Source: Chitinophagales bacterium
GTDB taxonomy: Bacteria > Bacteroidota > Bacteroidia > Chitinophagales > LD1
Assembly: GCA_026129525.1 (NCBI GenBank)
Contig: JAHCHW010000001.1
Coordinates: 508,001-572,000 of the forward strand
DNA length: 64,000 bases
Reading direction: 5' to 3'
How positions within the stretch are numbered: the stretch's first letter is position 1; every line of letters starts with the position of its first letter. This document shows positions 17,252 through 25,970 of this stretch, piece by piece. The notes beneath the pieces were generated by a model. It had not been told where the DNA came from. It saw only the letters and a list, made by a program, of their open reading frames with translations, and did not search any database. Both the position numbers and the translations under genes were made by a program.

Positions 17252-18127
17252 TTAAACAACTGTTTTGGTTAACAATTTTAATAACAGAAATATCGGTGAT
17301 ATTTCTACTACACAAACGTAAATAAAAAAGTGATACACGCTCCTGTACATCAATTTATAACCTGTGGATAACCCTCGCATAATGAACATTATTGCAAACA
17401 CCAACAACACAAAATTTGAAACGAGAAAAATGAAATTGAAAAATTTTGGTGGAGCTGCATAAAAAATAAACAAGGCTGGAATCAGCGCCAATCCTACTGT
17501 TTTACACGCTATCGAAAAATAATAAATGTACTCATCGCTTACATCTTTTACTTCAAACACAATACCCAACAACTTTACTGCAACTATTTTGGCGAGATAA
17601 AAAAATGTGAATAAAAAGATAAGAAAAAGTATTGCAGAAATATTTTCGAGCGATGTTACTTGCATGTACCACATCAAAAAAAAGCGCACGTATAAACTCA
17701 TCACCAAAATAAAATTGATGTGCAACAGCAATGATGAAAATGAAAGTTCGCTTTGCTGTGTGCGAAAAAACTGCAGTGCAATGTTGCGGTTTGCAAATGA
17801 CTGCAACAACTCTTCCAAATCTTTTCCGAACGCTGCCTTGAGATAGGCAATCATTATAAGCAACAACACCAATACCGCAAATACAATGGCATTGCTTTTC
17901 GGTTTTACCGTTTGCTGCACATCGTACACTACTTGTTTATCGGTAGTAGAAAAAAAAGCAGATTGGTGGTTTGAGAGTTTAACAGCTAATTGTAACAGCG
18001 CACTGTCAGATTCATAAGCCGCTATTGAACTGTCAGGAGGTTGCAATTGCTGCGAATCGTTCGCCTGAGCAAACGATGTTGTAAACAGAACAGATAGAAA
18101 AAGCAAGCAGAGAAAAAGTTCCTTCAA
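17252..18127 (-). CDS. DUF4271 membrane protein, 291 aa
   Basis: The product has an N-terminal signal-like segment (MKELFLCLLFLSVLFTTSFA), a periplasmic stretch with SNHQSAFFST, then a membrane domain with about six helices from residue 75 to the end. DUF4271 proteins are Bacteroidota-specific and commonly precede hemD, as here. Their function is unknown. The start is a TTG directly after the TGA of the upstream gene; no better start is visible, and coupling to that stop would help it. It is followed by the hemD leader after 2 nt, so the three genes form one operon. Confidence 0.75.
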   Translation of the reverse strand: MKELFLCLLFLSVLFTTSFAQANDSQQLQPPDSSIAAYESDSALLQLAVKLSNHQSAFFSTTDKQVVYDVQQTVKPKSNAIVFAVLVLLLIMIAYLKAAFGKDLEELLQSFANRNIALQFFRTQQSELSFSSLLLHINFILVMSLYVRFFLMWYMQVTSLENISAILFLIFLFTFFYLAKIVAVKLLGIVFEVKDVSDEYIYYFSIACKTVGLALIPALFIFYAAPPKFFNFIFLVSNFVLLVFAIMFIMRGLSTGYKLMYRSVYHFFIYVCVVEISPIFLLLKLLTKTVV

Positions 18128-19894
18128 TCAGAAATAGTTTACGTAGCCGAAATGAATTTTGGCGGATCGAAAGGAAAGTTTGTTTTCCAGTTGCCTGCCC
18201 ATGGCATAAGTAATGCCGAACAAACCAATTTTGGTTTCGATGGCGGCACCGGCTCCGAAACCAAACGGAAAATCGAAAGGGCCTTTGCCTGCTCTTGTAT
18301 CTTCTACCATAGCCGAATTGAAGAAGGTGTGAAAGTACGAGTTTTTAGAAAGCAGAAAACGGTATTCGAGATTTGCCATAGCAAAGTACGGAGTAAAAAT
18401 AGACTGGTCATCGAAACCACGTAAAGAACTTACACCGCCCAAGCGATATTTCTCGTTTTCAAAAATATTGCGGCTGAAAAAGTATGCCCCGCTAAACGAT
18501 GTTTTAATGGTATGCCGTGCTGCCAGTTTCCAGTATTTATCAATAGATAAGCCTACGCGGAATTGAAAGGTTTTGAGTTTGGCGGTATCGTATAAAAATT
18601 CAAAACTGCGCGAAGTGAGCTCATCGTACAAACCCACCACCGCATTGTTCTTTTTAATCTGCTTAACACCGGCTGAGGCGTTTACTTTTAATACATAACC
18701 CGAAACAGGATTGAAACGGTAGTCCAACTTCTGTAAAAAATATTCCAGTGCAAATTCGTTGGCGCTAATGTCCAAATTGGCAGGAAGTTTACGGGCAGCT
18801 TTTATGAATGCTGTATCCACATTCAGCATAATGGTGGTTTGCTGCCGCAGCGATGCTTTTAAATAATTACTGCCGATTATCTGGTATTGAATACCGTAAT
18901 CGCCATTCAAATCGAGATAAGTAGTATCGCGCTTATACAATTCAAAACGCGCGCTTATACCCAAAGGCAATCCAACCAAATAAGGATACGCAAAACGAAC
19001 ATCGAGCCGTTGTGTTTTGGGTTGCAGCTTTTGCCATTCTAAGTAAAGTTCTTCGCCAACACCAAACGGACTAAAGAGATGAATGCGCGCTTCGCCTGTT
19101 ACCAATAATTTTTGTCCCGAACTTCCGGGAAGAAAGCCGATAAGCCCGTTAAACTGGCTTGCCTTTCTATCTTTTAAATAAAGATTGATTGCCGCTTTGC
19201 CGCTTTTAAATTCCACCGTGTGCGGTTGAATGGGTTCGGCAAACTGTAGCTCGCGCAGGCGCTGTGTAATTTTTGCCACGTTCGATTCATTGTAAGGCTT
19301 TCCGGTTTTTAAGCCCAGATAATTTTTCAGGAACATGCGCTTTACCTTGGTTTGCCCCAATATGCGAATGGTGTCAATTACTATGAGGTCGTTTTTTTGC
19401 AAATACACTTTGGCGGCTGTGTAATTGCCGCTTTGGTAAAAACTATCGAGCCAAACTGTGGCGAACGGGTAACCGCGGTTTTCGCAATCGCGGATGAGTT
19501 TTTCTTTCAGCATGTCAATACCTGAAATGCTTGCCGGCTTACCGAACGAGTTTTTAACTCCGGCAGATGAAAGGATATTATCGGGGATGTTGCCGTTTTG
19601 AACGATGAGTTTATCCACCGGCTCGCCTACATACATATATACATGTATAGAAGTGCTGTCGGTAACGGTGCTATCTACCGAAACGGCAAGGTATCCCTGC
19701 CCCTTCAGCCTTCTTAAAACCAAAGCAAGTTCCTTGTTTGCCAGCGATGAATCCTTAAAGGAAGTTTTATAGGCAAATTTTTTGGTGAAAAACTCCGGGG
19801 CTTTGTCGGCAGGGGTTATTTTAAATGAATAGTTGTTCTGGCTGTGTGCCAGTACTACAACAAACAATAACAAGAGCAAACCGCCAAAGCGCAT
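18128..19894 (-). CDS. BamA/TamA-family outer membrane protein
   Basis: The 588-aa product has a signal peptide (cleavage near AHSQ), an N-terminal periplasmic half of about residues 25-230 that resembles POTRA modules, and a C-terminal 16-strand-type barrel. The barrel holds the Omp85 signature region GGVSSLRGFDDQS (about residue 490), where the RGF tripeptide is the conserved barrel-plug motif, and it ends in the aromatic HFGYVNYF. It is shorter than BamA itself (five POTRA), so it is probably a TamA-like or accessory Omp85 protein. It is the first gene of an operon with DUF4271 and hemD and is divergent from hemW. Confidence 0.82.
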   Translation of the reverse strand: MRFGGLLLLLFVVVLAHSQNNYSFKITPADKAPEFFTKKFAYKTSFKDSSLANKELALVLRRLKGQGYLAVSVDSTVTDSTSIHVYMYVGEPVDKLIVQNGNIPDNILSSAGVKNSFGKPASISGIDMLKEKLIRDCENRGYPFATVWLDSFYQSGNYTAAKVYLQKNDLIVIDTIRILGQTKVKRMFLKNYLGLKTGKPYNESNVAKITQRLRELQFAEPIQPHTVEFKSGKAAINLYLKDRKASQFNGLIGFLPGSSGQKLLVTGEARIHLFSPFGVGEELYLEWQKLQPKTQRLDVRFAYPYLVGLPLGISARFELYKRDTTYLDLNGDYGIQYQIIGSNYLKASLRQQTTIMLNVDTAFIKAARKLPANLDISANEFALEYFLQKLDYRFNPVSGYVLKVNASAGVKQIKKNNAVVGLYDELTSRSFEFLYDTAKLKTFQFRVGLSIDKYWKLAARHTIKTSFSGAYFFSRNIFENEKYRLGGVSSLRGFDDQSIFTPYFAMANLEYRFLLSKNSYFHTFFNSAMVEDTRAGKGPFDFPFGFGAGAAIETKIGLFGITYAMGRQLENKLSFRSAKIHFGYVNYF

Positions 19895-19948
19895 AAAACG
19901 AAGATAAACATAACGCTAATCGCCCTTTCAAATTTTACCTTCGCGGCT

Positions 19949-21070
19949 GTGGCGGGCATTTACATTCATATCCCTTTCTGTCGGCAAGCGTGCAATTACT
20001 GTAATTTCTATTTCTCGGTATCAACGGGCAATAAGGAAAAATTTGTTGCCGCGCTGCTGAAAGAGATTGAGTTGACCAAAAATTACTTAGCCGGTGAAAC
20101 TATCGAAACGCTCTACTTTGGCGGAGGCACACCATCATTATTAACTATCGAAGATTTCAGATTGATAATAGATAAGCTGCAATCGGTTTATGATTTAAGC
20201 ACCCTTCAGGAATTTACCGTTGAAGCCAACCCCGATGACTTAACTTCCAAAAAAGTCAACGCATTAAAAGAACTGCAAGCATTCGGGTTGAACCGTTTCT
20301 CCATAGGCATTCAATCGTTTTTTGATGAAGACCTGAAGTATATGAACCGCGCGCATAACTCGGAAGAAGGGCTTGCTTCCGTTAAACGCGTGCAGGATGC
20401 CGGATTCGCCAACATAACCATTGATTTAATTTACGGAACGCCCACCATGAACGATAAGCACTGGCGCGAAAATCTGGCAAGGGCATTTGCGTTGAATGTT
20501 CCGCATATTTCTTCGTATGCGCTTACGGTTGAACCCAAAACCAACCTCGAAAGAAAAATCAGAAATAAGAAAGCGCTGCCGGTTAACGAGGCGCAGGCAG
20601 CCGCACAGTTTCGCATACTAATGGAAGAGATGCGCGAACACGGTTTCGAGCAATACGAAATCTCCAACTTTGCAAGGCCGGGTAAGCACGCCATTCATAA
20701 TTCCAATTACTGGTTCGGGAAAAAATATCTGGGCTTGGGGCCATCGGCACATTCCTATAATACAATAAGCCGCAGGTGGAACGTTGCCAATAACCTCAAC
20801 TACATTGAAAGCATAAACAACAACATTCTTCGTTACGAAGAAGAACTACTCACACCCGCTCAGAAAGTGAATGAACAGATAATGACCGGGCTACGAACGA
20901 AATGGGGAGTGTCAATTACCAACTTTCAATTACCAATTTTCAATGCTATAGAAAAAAATCTGAAGCAAATTGATGCTTCGCACTATGTATTAAAGGACGG
21001 AGTACTTACGCTTACCGATGAAGGAAAGTTTTTTGCCGATGCAATTGCAGCTGCTCTTTTTGTTGACTGA
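19949..21070 (+). CDS. hemW: HemW-like radical SAM protein (heme chaperone family)
   Basis: The 373-aa product starts at GTG with YIHIPFCRQACNYCNFYF, where the Cys-x3-Cys-x2-Cys binds the radical SAM [4Fe-4S] cluster. LYFGGGTPSLL and FSIGIQSFFDEDL are further family blocks, with HemW C-terminal features such as GKKYLGLGPSAHSY. HemW inserts or delivers heme; it was formerly called oxygen-independent coproporphyrinogen oxidase. A TACCTTCG box at 19936-19943 lies 5 nt before the GTG, so the message may be nearly leaderless. Near residue 325 the text ITNFQLPIFN is encoded by a short tandem repeat. Confidence 0.88.
   Translation: MAGIYIHIPFCRQACNYCNFYFSVSTGNKEKFVAALLKEIELTKNYLAGETIETLYFGGGTPSLLTIEDFRLIIDKLQSVYDLSTLQEFTVEANPDDLTSKKVNALKELQAFGLNRFSIGIQSFFDEDLKYMNRAHNSEEGLASVKRVQDAGFANITIDLIYGTPTMNDKHWRENLARAFALNVPHISSYALTVEPKTNLERKIRNKKALPVNEAQAAAQFRILMEEMREHGFEQYEISNFARPGKHAIHNSNYWFGKKYLGLGPSAHSYNTISRRWNVANNLNYIESINNNILRYEEELLTPAQKVNEQIMTGLRTKWGVSITNFQLPIFNAIEKNLKQIDASHYVLKDGVLTLTDEGKFFADAIAAALFVD
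20912..20946 (+). repeat. 14-nt tandem repeat inside hemW
   Basis: The units TCAATTACCAACTT and TCAATTACCAATTT are followed by a partial TCAATGC. They are read in frame and encode ITNFQLPIFN. The AT-rich text resembles the ends of the four-helix-bundle cassette at 59.5-60.0 kb. Confidence 0.6.
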
Positions 21071-21121
21071 GTTTTGTTTCCCGAAAGTTTTGTGAAGTTT
21101 GTTGCCGTTAACTGACAGACT

Positions 21122-22369
21122 ATGGCTATCATAAAACCTTTTGAGGCGGTTCGCCCAAAACCCGAATATGCAGTGGAAGTTTCATCGCTGCCATATGATG
21201 TAATGAATACCCAAGAAGCCCGCGCAATGGCAGAGGGCAATCCGAAATCGTTTTTGCATGTAAGCCGTGCGGAGATTGATTTTCCCGAAGGGGTAGATGA
21301 ACACTCACAAGCAGTTTACGAGAAAGCCCGCGATAATTTTTATGGCATGATTGAGCAGGGTATTTTATTTCAGGATGCGTACCCGTTCCTATATATATAT
21401 GAACAAACCATGGACGGGCGCACCCAAATTGGCTTGGTGGCTTGCAGCAGCGTGGACGATTACTTTAATGATGTAATAAAGAAGCACGAGTTTACCCGCC
21501 CCGAAAAAGAAGAAGACCGCATACGCCACATGGAAACACTAATGGCACATGTGGGTCCTATTTTCCTCACCTATCCTAAAAATGTTTCGGTTGATGCGAT
21601 AGTAGATGATGTAATAACAAAGAACGAACCTGTTTACAATATTCTTTCCAACGATGGCGTTCACCATCGCTGTTGGGTAATACGCGACAGAGCGCAGATA
21701 GAGCAGTTGGTGGAGATTTTCAAAACTCAGATTCCGTACACCTACATTGCCGATGGGCACCACCGCACCGCATCTGCCGCAAAAGTTGGAAAGAAGATGC
21801 GCGAGCAAAACCCCGACCATAACGGTACAGAGGAATACAACTTTTTTCTCTCCGTTCTTTTCCCCGATGACCAGTTGCAGATTATGGATTACAACCGCGT
21901 AGTGAAGGATTTGAATGGATTAAGCAATGAGGAGTTGTTGCAAAGTATTGGTTTGAAATTCGAAATTCAAGATTCGGAGTTTGAAACTGCAAAGCCCGCA
22001 CAACTACATGAGTTTGCCATGTATTTAAACGGAGGGTGGTATAAATTGAAAGCAAAGCCTGAAATAATTAAAGCTGACCCGATTGGCATTTTGGATGTAA
22101 CCATTTTGCAGGAAAATGTTTTGCAGCCTTTGCTCGGCATTAATGACCCGCGCACCGATAAGCGGATAGATTTTATAGGCGGCATACGCGGATTGAAAGA
22201 ACTGCAACGCAGGGTGGACAACGGTGAAATGAAAGTAGCTTTTGCGCTTTACCCGGTTTCGTTAAAACAACTGATGGACATTGCCGACAGCGGCAACGTA
22301 ATGCCGCCAAAGTCAACTTGGTTTGAGCCGAAATTGCGCGATGGATTGTTCTCGCATTTATTTGAGTAA
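21122..22369 (+). CDS. DUF1015 family protein, 415 aa
   Basis: The product matches the DUF1015 family by its opening IIKPFEAVRPKPEYA, SLPYDVMNTQEAR, the central YIADGHHRTASAAKVG and the C-terminal VMPPKSTWFEPKLRDGLF. Family members are conserved in many bacteria and archaea. The GHHR motif looks like a catalytic or ligand-binding site, but I know of no assigned activity. Length fits the family. It starts 51 bp after hemW and may be cotranscribed with it and with the next small gene. Confidence 0.85.
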   Translation: MAIIKPFEAVRPKPEYAVEVSSLPYDVMNTQEARAMAEGNPKSFLHVSRAEIDFPEGVDEHSQAVYEKARDNFYGMIEQGILFQDAYPFLYIYEQTMDGRTQIGLVACSSVDDYFNDVIKKHEFTRPEKEEDRIRHMETLMAHVGPIFLTYPKNVSVDAIVDDVITKNEPVYNILSNDGVHHRCWVIRDRAQIEQLVEIFKTQIPYTYIADGHHRTASAAKVGKKMREQNPDHNGTEEYNFFLSVLFPDDQLQIMDYNRVVKDLNGLSNEELLQSIGLKFEIQDSEFETAKPAQLHEFAMYLNGGWYKLKAKPEIIKADPIGILDVTILQENVLQPLLGINDPRTDKRIDFIGGIRGLKELQRRVDNGEMKVAFALYPVSLKQLMDIADSGNVMPPKSTWFEPKLRDGLFSHLFE

Positions 22370-22462
22370 TGCAGTTAGCGCGGAACATGTAGGAACAGTT
22401 GGTGTAGTGTTTCTCCATGCCTCTGCTCGATTTTTATTTCTTTATTCCCATAATCTGTAGGT

Positions 22463-22825
22463 ATGAGTTTTCCGATAAACGAATGGCTCGCCAGTTGGAC
22501 GGGCAACCAACCCGAACAACTTCTCTCCTATTATACTGATGATGCCTTTTACCTTGACCCCGCCAACACAAATGGATTGAAAGGACATGCACAGTTGTTG
22601 CCTTACTTCGGTAAACTCTTAAAACATAACCCCAATTGGGTTTGGACAGCCGAAGAAGTGATGCCAACCGAAAAAGGCTTTACGTTAAAATGGAAAGCTG
22701 CCATCCCGATAAACGATAAAACTATTACCCTGTTTGGTTTAGACATTGTAGAACTACGCGATGGAAAAATTAGCCGCAACGAAGTTTACTTTGACAGAAG
22801 TGAGTGGTTAAAGGCAATTAGATAA
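22463..22825 (+). CDS. NTF2/SnoaL-like small protein, 120 aa
   Basis: The compact alpha+beta protein has NTF2-like features: an early helix ending in YYTDDAFYLDP, a second helix LLPYFGKLLKHNPNWVW, and alternating strands to the end (FDRSEWLKA). Such folds serve as small isomerases, hydrolases or binding domains; no specific reaction can be named from sequence. It is in the same direction as the DUF1015 gene and converges with the T9SS protein 30 bp downstream. Confidence 0.7.
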   Translation: MSFPINEWLASWTGNQPEQLLSYYTDDAFYLDPANTNGLKGHAQLLPYFGKLLKHNPNWVWTAEEVMPTEKGFTLKWKAAIPINDKTITLFGLDIVELRDGKISRNEVYFDRSEWLKAIR

Positions 22826-22854
22826 CTCTTTCAAAAGTTATTTGCTAAGTTGCT

Positions 22855-24033
22855 TTACTGTTTCACAAAACGCTGCATGGCAACAATTTTGCCGTGGCGG
22901 TCGCATAGCTTAATAATGTAAATGCCGGAGGCAAGCCCGCTTATGTTCAACTTATCAGAAACATTTACTGCATCAATCGCTTTTTGGCCAAAGGCATTAA
23001 AAACCTTTACTTGTTCAACTCGGTTGTCAGGCGTCCATTGTAACTCGGTTTCGGCAGGGTTGGGGTAAACTGCAATGAGTTTAACCGGTGCTAATTCGTT
23101 TACACCCGTGGGTGCAAGTATGGTCAGTTGGCTCATAGGCTGTCCTTCGGTTTTAAATACATAGAACGATGAATCGCAGTAGGTATCATAACAAGAAGTG
23201 CCTACTACGCCCACCGTTAAACACACAATGTAAGTGCCGGGGTTGGCATAAGTATGCGCTGGGTAAGGGTCGGTAGAGGTAGTGCCATCGCCAAAATCCC
23301 ACAATACATTGTTACCATAATTGCCCGATGAAAGATTATAGCCCCAGTAGTAGCCGGGCAATCCGCCTACAGTATTGCTGCCGTTGGTAGTATCGGGTGG
23401 GTAAATAACAAAGTAAGCCTGACACGGTACACTGCCCCAGCCCGATGGATTACTGCTGTCGCTATCCAGTATTATACAATCGCTGGCCATACAACCGCTG
23501 GCATCCAGCACATACACACAAACCAAAGCTCCTGCATTTACATAGTTCAGCGAATCGAGCACGAGCGAAACCGAAGCGGTAGTATCATACAATACATTGT
23601 TTACAAACCACTCGTACTGAACGGGCGAACCGCCTGTAGTAGAAACAAAAAAAGTATAGAACGAATCAACGTTCGTATAGGTGGCGTAAGCCGCACAGTT
23701 ACCTGTAGGGTTGCCGCTTACGTTAATAGTATCGCAAACAATACAAAGCACATTGTTAGTTATGGAATCGGTTACCGTAAGGCATACCTCACAGTTATTC
23801 AGAAACATTCCTCCGATAAGCATGGGATAATTAACAGATATTCCCGTGGTGGTAACTCCGCTGCAAAACGACCATGTAAAAATGGTGTTCGCTGTATCGC
23901 CAAAAAAATTGTCGGCATAAAACAAGTCGCCCGCGTTAGAATTCGGATTTGACTGATAACCGATAGTGGCACAGGTTTGCGCCTGTATGTGCAGGCAACC
24001 GAATAAAAGCGCCATAAGAGTAACATTCCTCAT
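22855..24033 (-). CDS. T9SS type A sorting protein with PKD domain, 392 aa
   Basis: The product has a signal peptide (cleavage near IQAQ), a Cys- and Asn-rich N-terminal region with Ig-like repeats, and one PKD domain (NVLWDFGDGTT...HTYANPGTYIVCLTV, about residues 240-275). The type A sorting domain runs from about residue 320 (AVYPNPAETELQWTPD) to the terminal IVAMQRFVKQ. It is predicted to be exported by the T9SS and to bind surfaces or polymers, but no enzyme motif was seen. Many CxxxDT turns suggest disulfide-rich, extracellular folding. Confidence 0.85.
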   Translation of the reverse strand: MRNVTLMALLFGCLHIQAQTCATIGYQSNPNSNAGDLFYADNFFGDTANTIFTWSFCSGVTTTGISVNYPMLIGGMFLNNCEVCLTVTDSITNNVLCIVCDTINVSGNPTGNCAAYATYTNVDSFYTFFVSTTGGSPVQYEWFVNNVLYDTTASVSLVLDSLNYVNAGALVCVYVLDASGCMASDCIILDSDSSNPSGWGSVPCQAYFVIYPPDTTNGSNTVGGLPGYYWGYNLSSGNYGNNVLWDFGDGTTSTDPYPAHTYANPGTYIVCLTVGVVGTSCYDTYCDSSFYVFKTEGQPMSQLTILAPTGVNELAPVKLIAVYPNPAETELQWTPDNRVEQVKVFNAFGQKAIDAVNVSDKLNISGLASGIYIIKLCDRHGKIVAMQRFVKQ

Positions 24034-24133
24034 GCTCGAAATTTTGTAATGACGAAGTAAAAACTAATACGGCAGGCAGCAAAAACAAATTGCAACGTAT
24101 TTACGCGTTGGAAAGGGGTATGGTGAAATTCGG

Positions 24134-25291
24134 TTACCGCACCAAGCGGTCTTTCCAGCGGTAACTCCCCAGCAAACTTAAAGGACCAATAAGGAGCACA
24201 TACAGCACATGGAAAACTTCGACAATCGGCAACACAAACAACAAATACCATTTACGGAAGAAAATGGTAACCGGAATATTGAACAGGAAATCGGCAAACA
24301 ACTTAGTGCCGCCAACTACTGCCAATGGCAGCCAACTCCACTCGCTTACCGGAAAGGTAAACGCAACCGTAACCGGAATAAGCGCATTAAATAAATAGGC
24401 AAAATAAAGCGTAGTGGTAATGCGCCAGTTGCTGAAACCCGTTGCTTTGGAAATCCAGCGAATGCGTTGCGAAATAAATTTTGCAAATCCTTTTTCGGGT
24501 TTCGGAAAAACACAGGCATCAAAATCTTTTACAAAGCCTACTGAGCCCGGATATTTCGCTTCTATCTTCTGCATCAAAAAAATGTCATCGCCTGTAGGTA
24601 TATCGTTGTTCCCCTTGTAACCTTCCACTTCCTGAAAAGTTTCTTTGGCATAAAGTAGGTTGGCGCCATTGCACATTACAGGTGCTCCGTTTCGTATGGT
24701 GGCACCGGTAATACCCAACAAATTCATTACATCTAATTGCTGAAATACTTGCAGCGGCCATTTGGCTGGCTTTAGCATTACGGGTCCGGTGAGCAGTTTG
24801 TAATCGTGCTGTAAATAATAATTCACCATTGTGCTCAGCCAATTTTCGCCTCGCACACAGTCTCCATCGGTAGTAACAATCAGTTCGCCCTTGGCATTTT
24901 TAATTCCAAGAGCTATGGCTTTCTTTTTATTGGGCACATACTCGCCCGGATTGCCGAGGTATTGTTGCAAGTCGAGCACAGTCAGGTTATCCTCGTTAAA
25001 TTCTCTCGCCAAACGGAGGGTGGGGTCGGTGCTGTAATCGTCAATTACAATTACTTCAAAACGATGTTTGGGATAGTTCTGTTTAAAAATGCTTTCAAGA
25101 CAGGCTTTTATGTTTTCACTTTCGTTGCGAGTGGGTATAATAACCGATACAAACGGCTGTTCTGCGTGTTCCTTGTCCCTTGTCCCTTGTCCCTTCTTCA
25201 ATCGCAGCCAACCGATAAAGAAATACAGCACCATCAGTAAATACAGGGTGGCAAATAGTATGGAAACTGCAAGAAGTGGAGAAACAATCAT
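24134..25291 (-). CDS. Membrane glycosyltransferase family 2, 385 aa
   Basis: A membrane helix (residues 5-30) is followed by the GT-A domain with VSVIIPTRNESENI, EVIVIDDYSTDPT, the metal-binding VTTDGDC and the acceptor-side SQRIRW motif. C-terminal membrane helices follow from about residue 290. This is the processive or polyprenyl-glycan type of GT2 and probably works in surface polysaccharide or lipid glycosylation; the substrate is unknown. A heptanucleotide repeat lies in codons 33-41, between the first helix and the catalytic domain. It is the downstream member of a minus-strand run after the DUF433/DUF5615 pair. Confidence 0.85.
   Translation of the reverse strand: MIVSPLLAVSILFATLYLLMVLYFFIGWLRLKKGQGTRDKEHAEQPFVSVIIPTRNESENIKACLESIFKQNYPKHRFEVIVIDDYSTDPTLRLAREFNEDNLTVLDLQQYLGNPGEYVPNKKKAIALGIKNAKGELIVTTDGDCVRGENWLSTMVNYYLQHDYKLLTGPVMLKPAKWPLQVFQQLDVMNLLGITGATIRNGAPVMCNGANLLYAKETFQEVEGYKGNNDIPTGDDIFLMQKIEAKYPGSVGFVKDFDACVFPKPEKGFAKFISQRIRWISKATGFSNWRITTTLYFAYLFNALIPVTVAFTFPVSEWSWLPLAVVGGTKLFADFLFNIPVTIFFRKWYLLFVLPIVEVFHVLYVLLIGPLSLLGSYRWKDRLVR
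25171..25195. repeat. Heptanucleotide repeat (CCTTGTC)x3.6 in the GT2 gene
   Basis: Three full CCTTGTC units and a partial fourth lie in the early coding region of the glycosyltransferase. Seven is not a multiple of three, so loss or gain of one unit would shift the frame. Confidence 0.8.
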
Positions 25292-25307
25292 TCAATTACG
25301 TGCTGAA

Positions 25308-25646
25308 CTATCCCGAAATTTCTACTAAATCATTTTCCTGCAATACTACAAGAGCTTTGGGTAACTCCAAGCTCAAAATAGTTTTCATGTCGGTATTCGA
25401 ACGATTGCCCATAGTTAACCATATAATTTTGGGTGGTGCCTGAAGCCGAAAAAGCAATTCAACAAAATCCTCATCTTTAGTAAGAATACAAACATTGGCT
25501 TTTGCCTTGGCTGCTTTAAAAATAGCTGCATCATCGGCATTTCGTAAGCCTAATTCGCGGAGCGAATAACATTCAAAGGAAAATTCTTCTCTAATCCATT
25601 TGGCTAAAAGTGGAGACAATTGTGCGTCCAACCAAAGTTCCATCAA
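25308..25646 (-). CDS. DUF5615 (PIN-like) family protein, putative toxin
   Basis: The 112-aa product matches DUF5615, a PIN-like fold: LDAQLSPLLAKWI at the start with the first acidic residue, ELGLRNADDAAIFKAAK, and ILTKDEDFVELL carrying the paired acidic residues. PIN-type proteins are metal-dependent RNases. Its start overlaps the stop of the DUF433 gene by 4 nt, the usual arrangement for DUF433-DUF5615 pairs, which are considered type II toxin-antitoxin modules. RNase activity is inferred, not shown. Confidence 0.8.
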   Translation of the reverse strand: MMELWLDAQLSPLLAKWIREEFSFECYSLRELGLRNADDAAIFKAAKAKANVCILTKDEDFVELLFRLQAPPKIIWLTMGNRSNTDMKTILSLELPKALVVLQENDLVEISG

Positions 25647-25870
25647 GCAGCTTTAAGGTACGGATAGTTGCTGCGTTTGGCAGCAAACAATAAGCAGGCT
25701 TTAATATCCTCGGCTTCCAAGTCAGGGTGCTCCTCCAGTATTTGTTGCTGGGTCATTCCCGAAGCCAATAACTCCAATACATCTACCACACGAATACGCA
25801 TACCGCGCACACACGGCTTTCCGCCAAGTTTGCCCGGCTCTGAAGTAATGCGAGAAAGCAATTCATCCAT
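25643..25870 (-). CDS. DUF433 family protein, putative antitoxin
   Basis: The 75-aa product has the DUF433 pattern: ISRITS-like start (LLSRITSEPGKLGG), KPCVRGMRIRVVDVLELLASG, then MTQQQILEEHPDLEAEDIKACL, which is a helix-turn-helix. I chose the ATG at 25870 because the 12 extra upstream codons overlap the region facing carB. DUF433 proteins are thought to neutralise the adjacent PIN-like protein and repress their own operon. It is divergent from carB with about 100 bp between the starts. Confidence 0.8.
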   Translation of the reverse strand: MDELLSRITSEPGKLGGKPCVRGMRIRVVDVLELLASGMTQQQILEEHPDLEAEDIKACLLFAAKRSNYPYLKAA

Positions 25871-25916
25871 ATTTACAAATATAGGTAAACGGTTTACACA
25901 TTCCACGCTGCATTCT

Positions 25917-25924
25917 TATATTCG
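25917..25924 (+). promoter_or_regulatory. Putative -7 box upstream of carB (TATATTCG)
   Basis: TATATTCG differs from the TAnnTTTG consensus at one position and lies about 46 nt before the carB ATG. A TTTA at 25893-25896 is 20 nt upstream of it. Confidence 0.35.
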
Positions 25925-25970
25925 CACCCCGACCGTCAGGCACACAGGTAAAATCTGACTCAACAATAGG

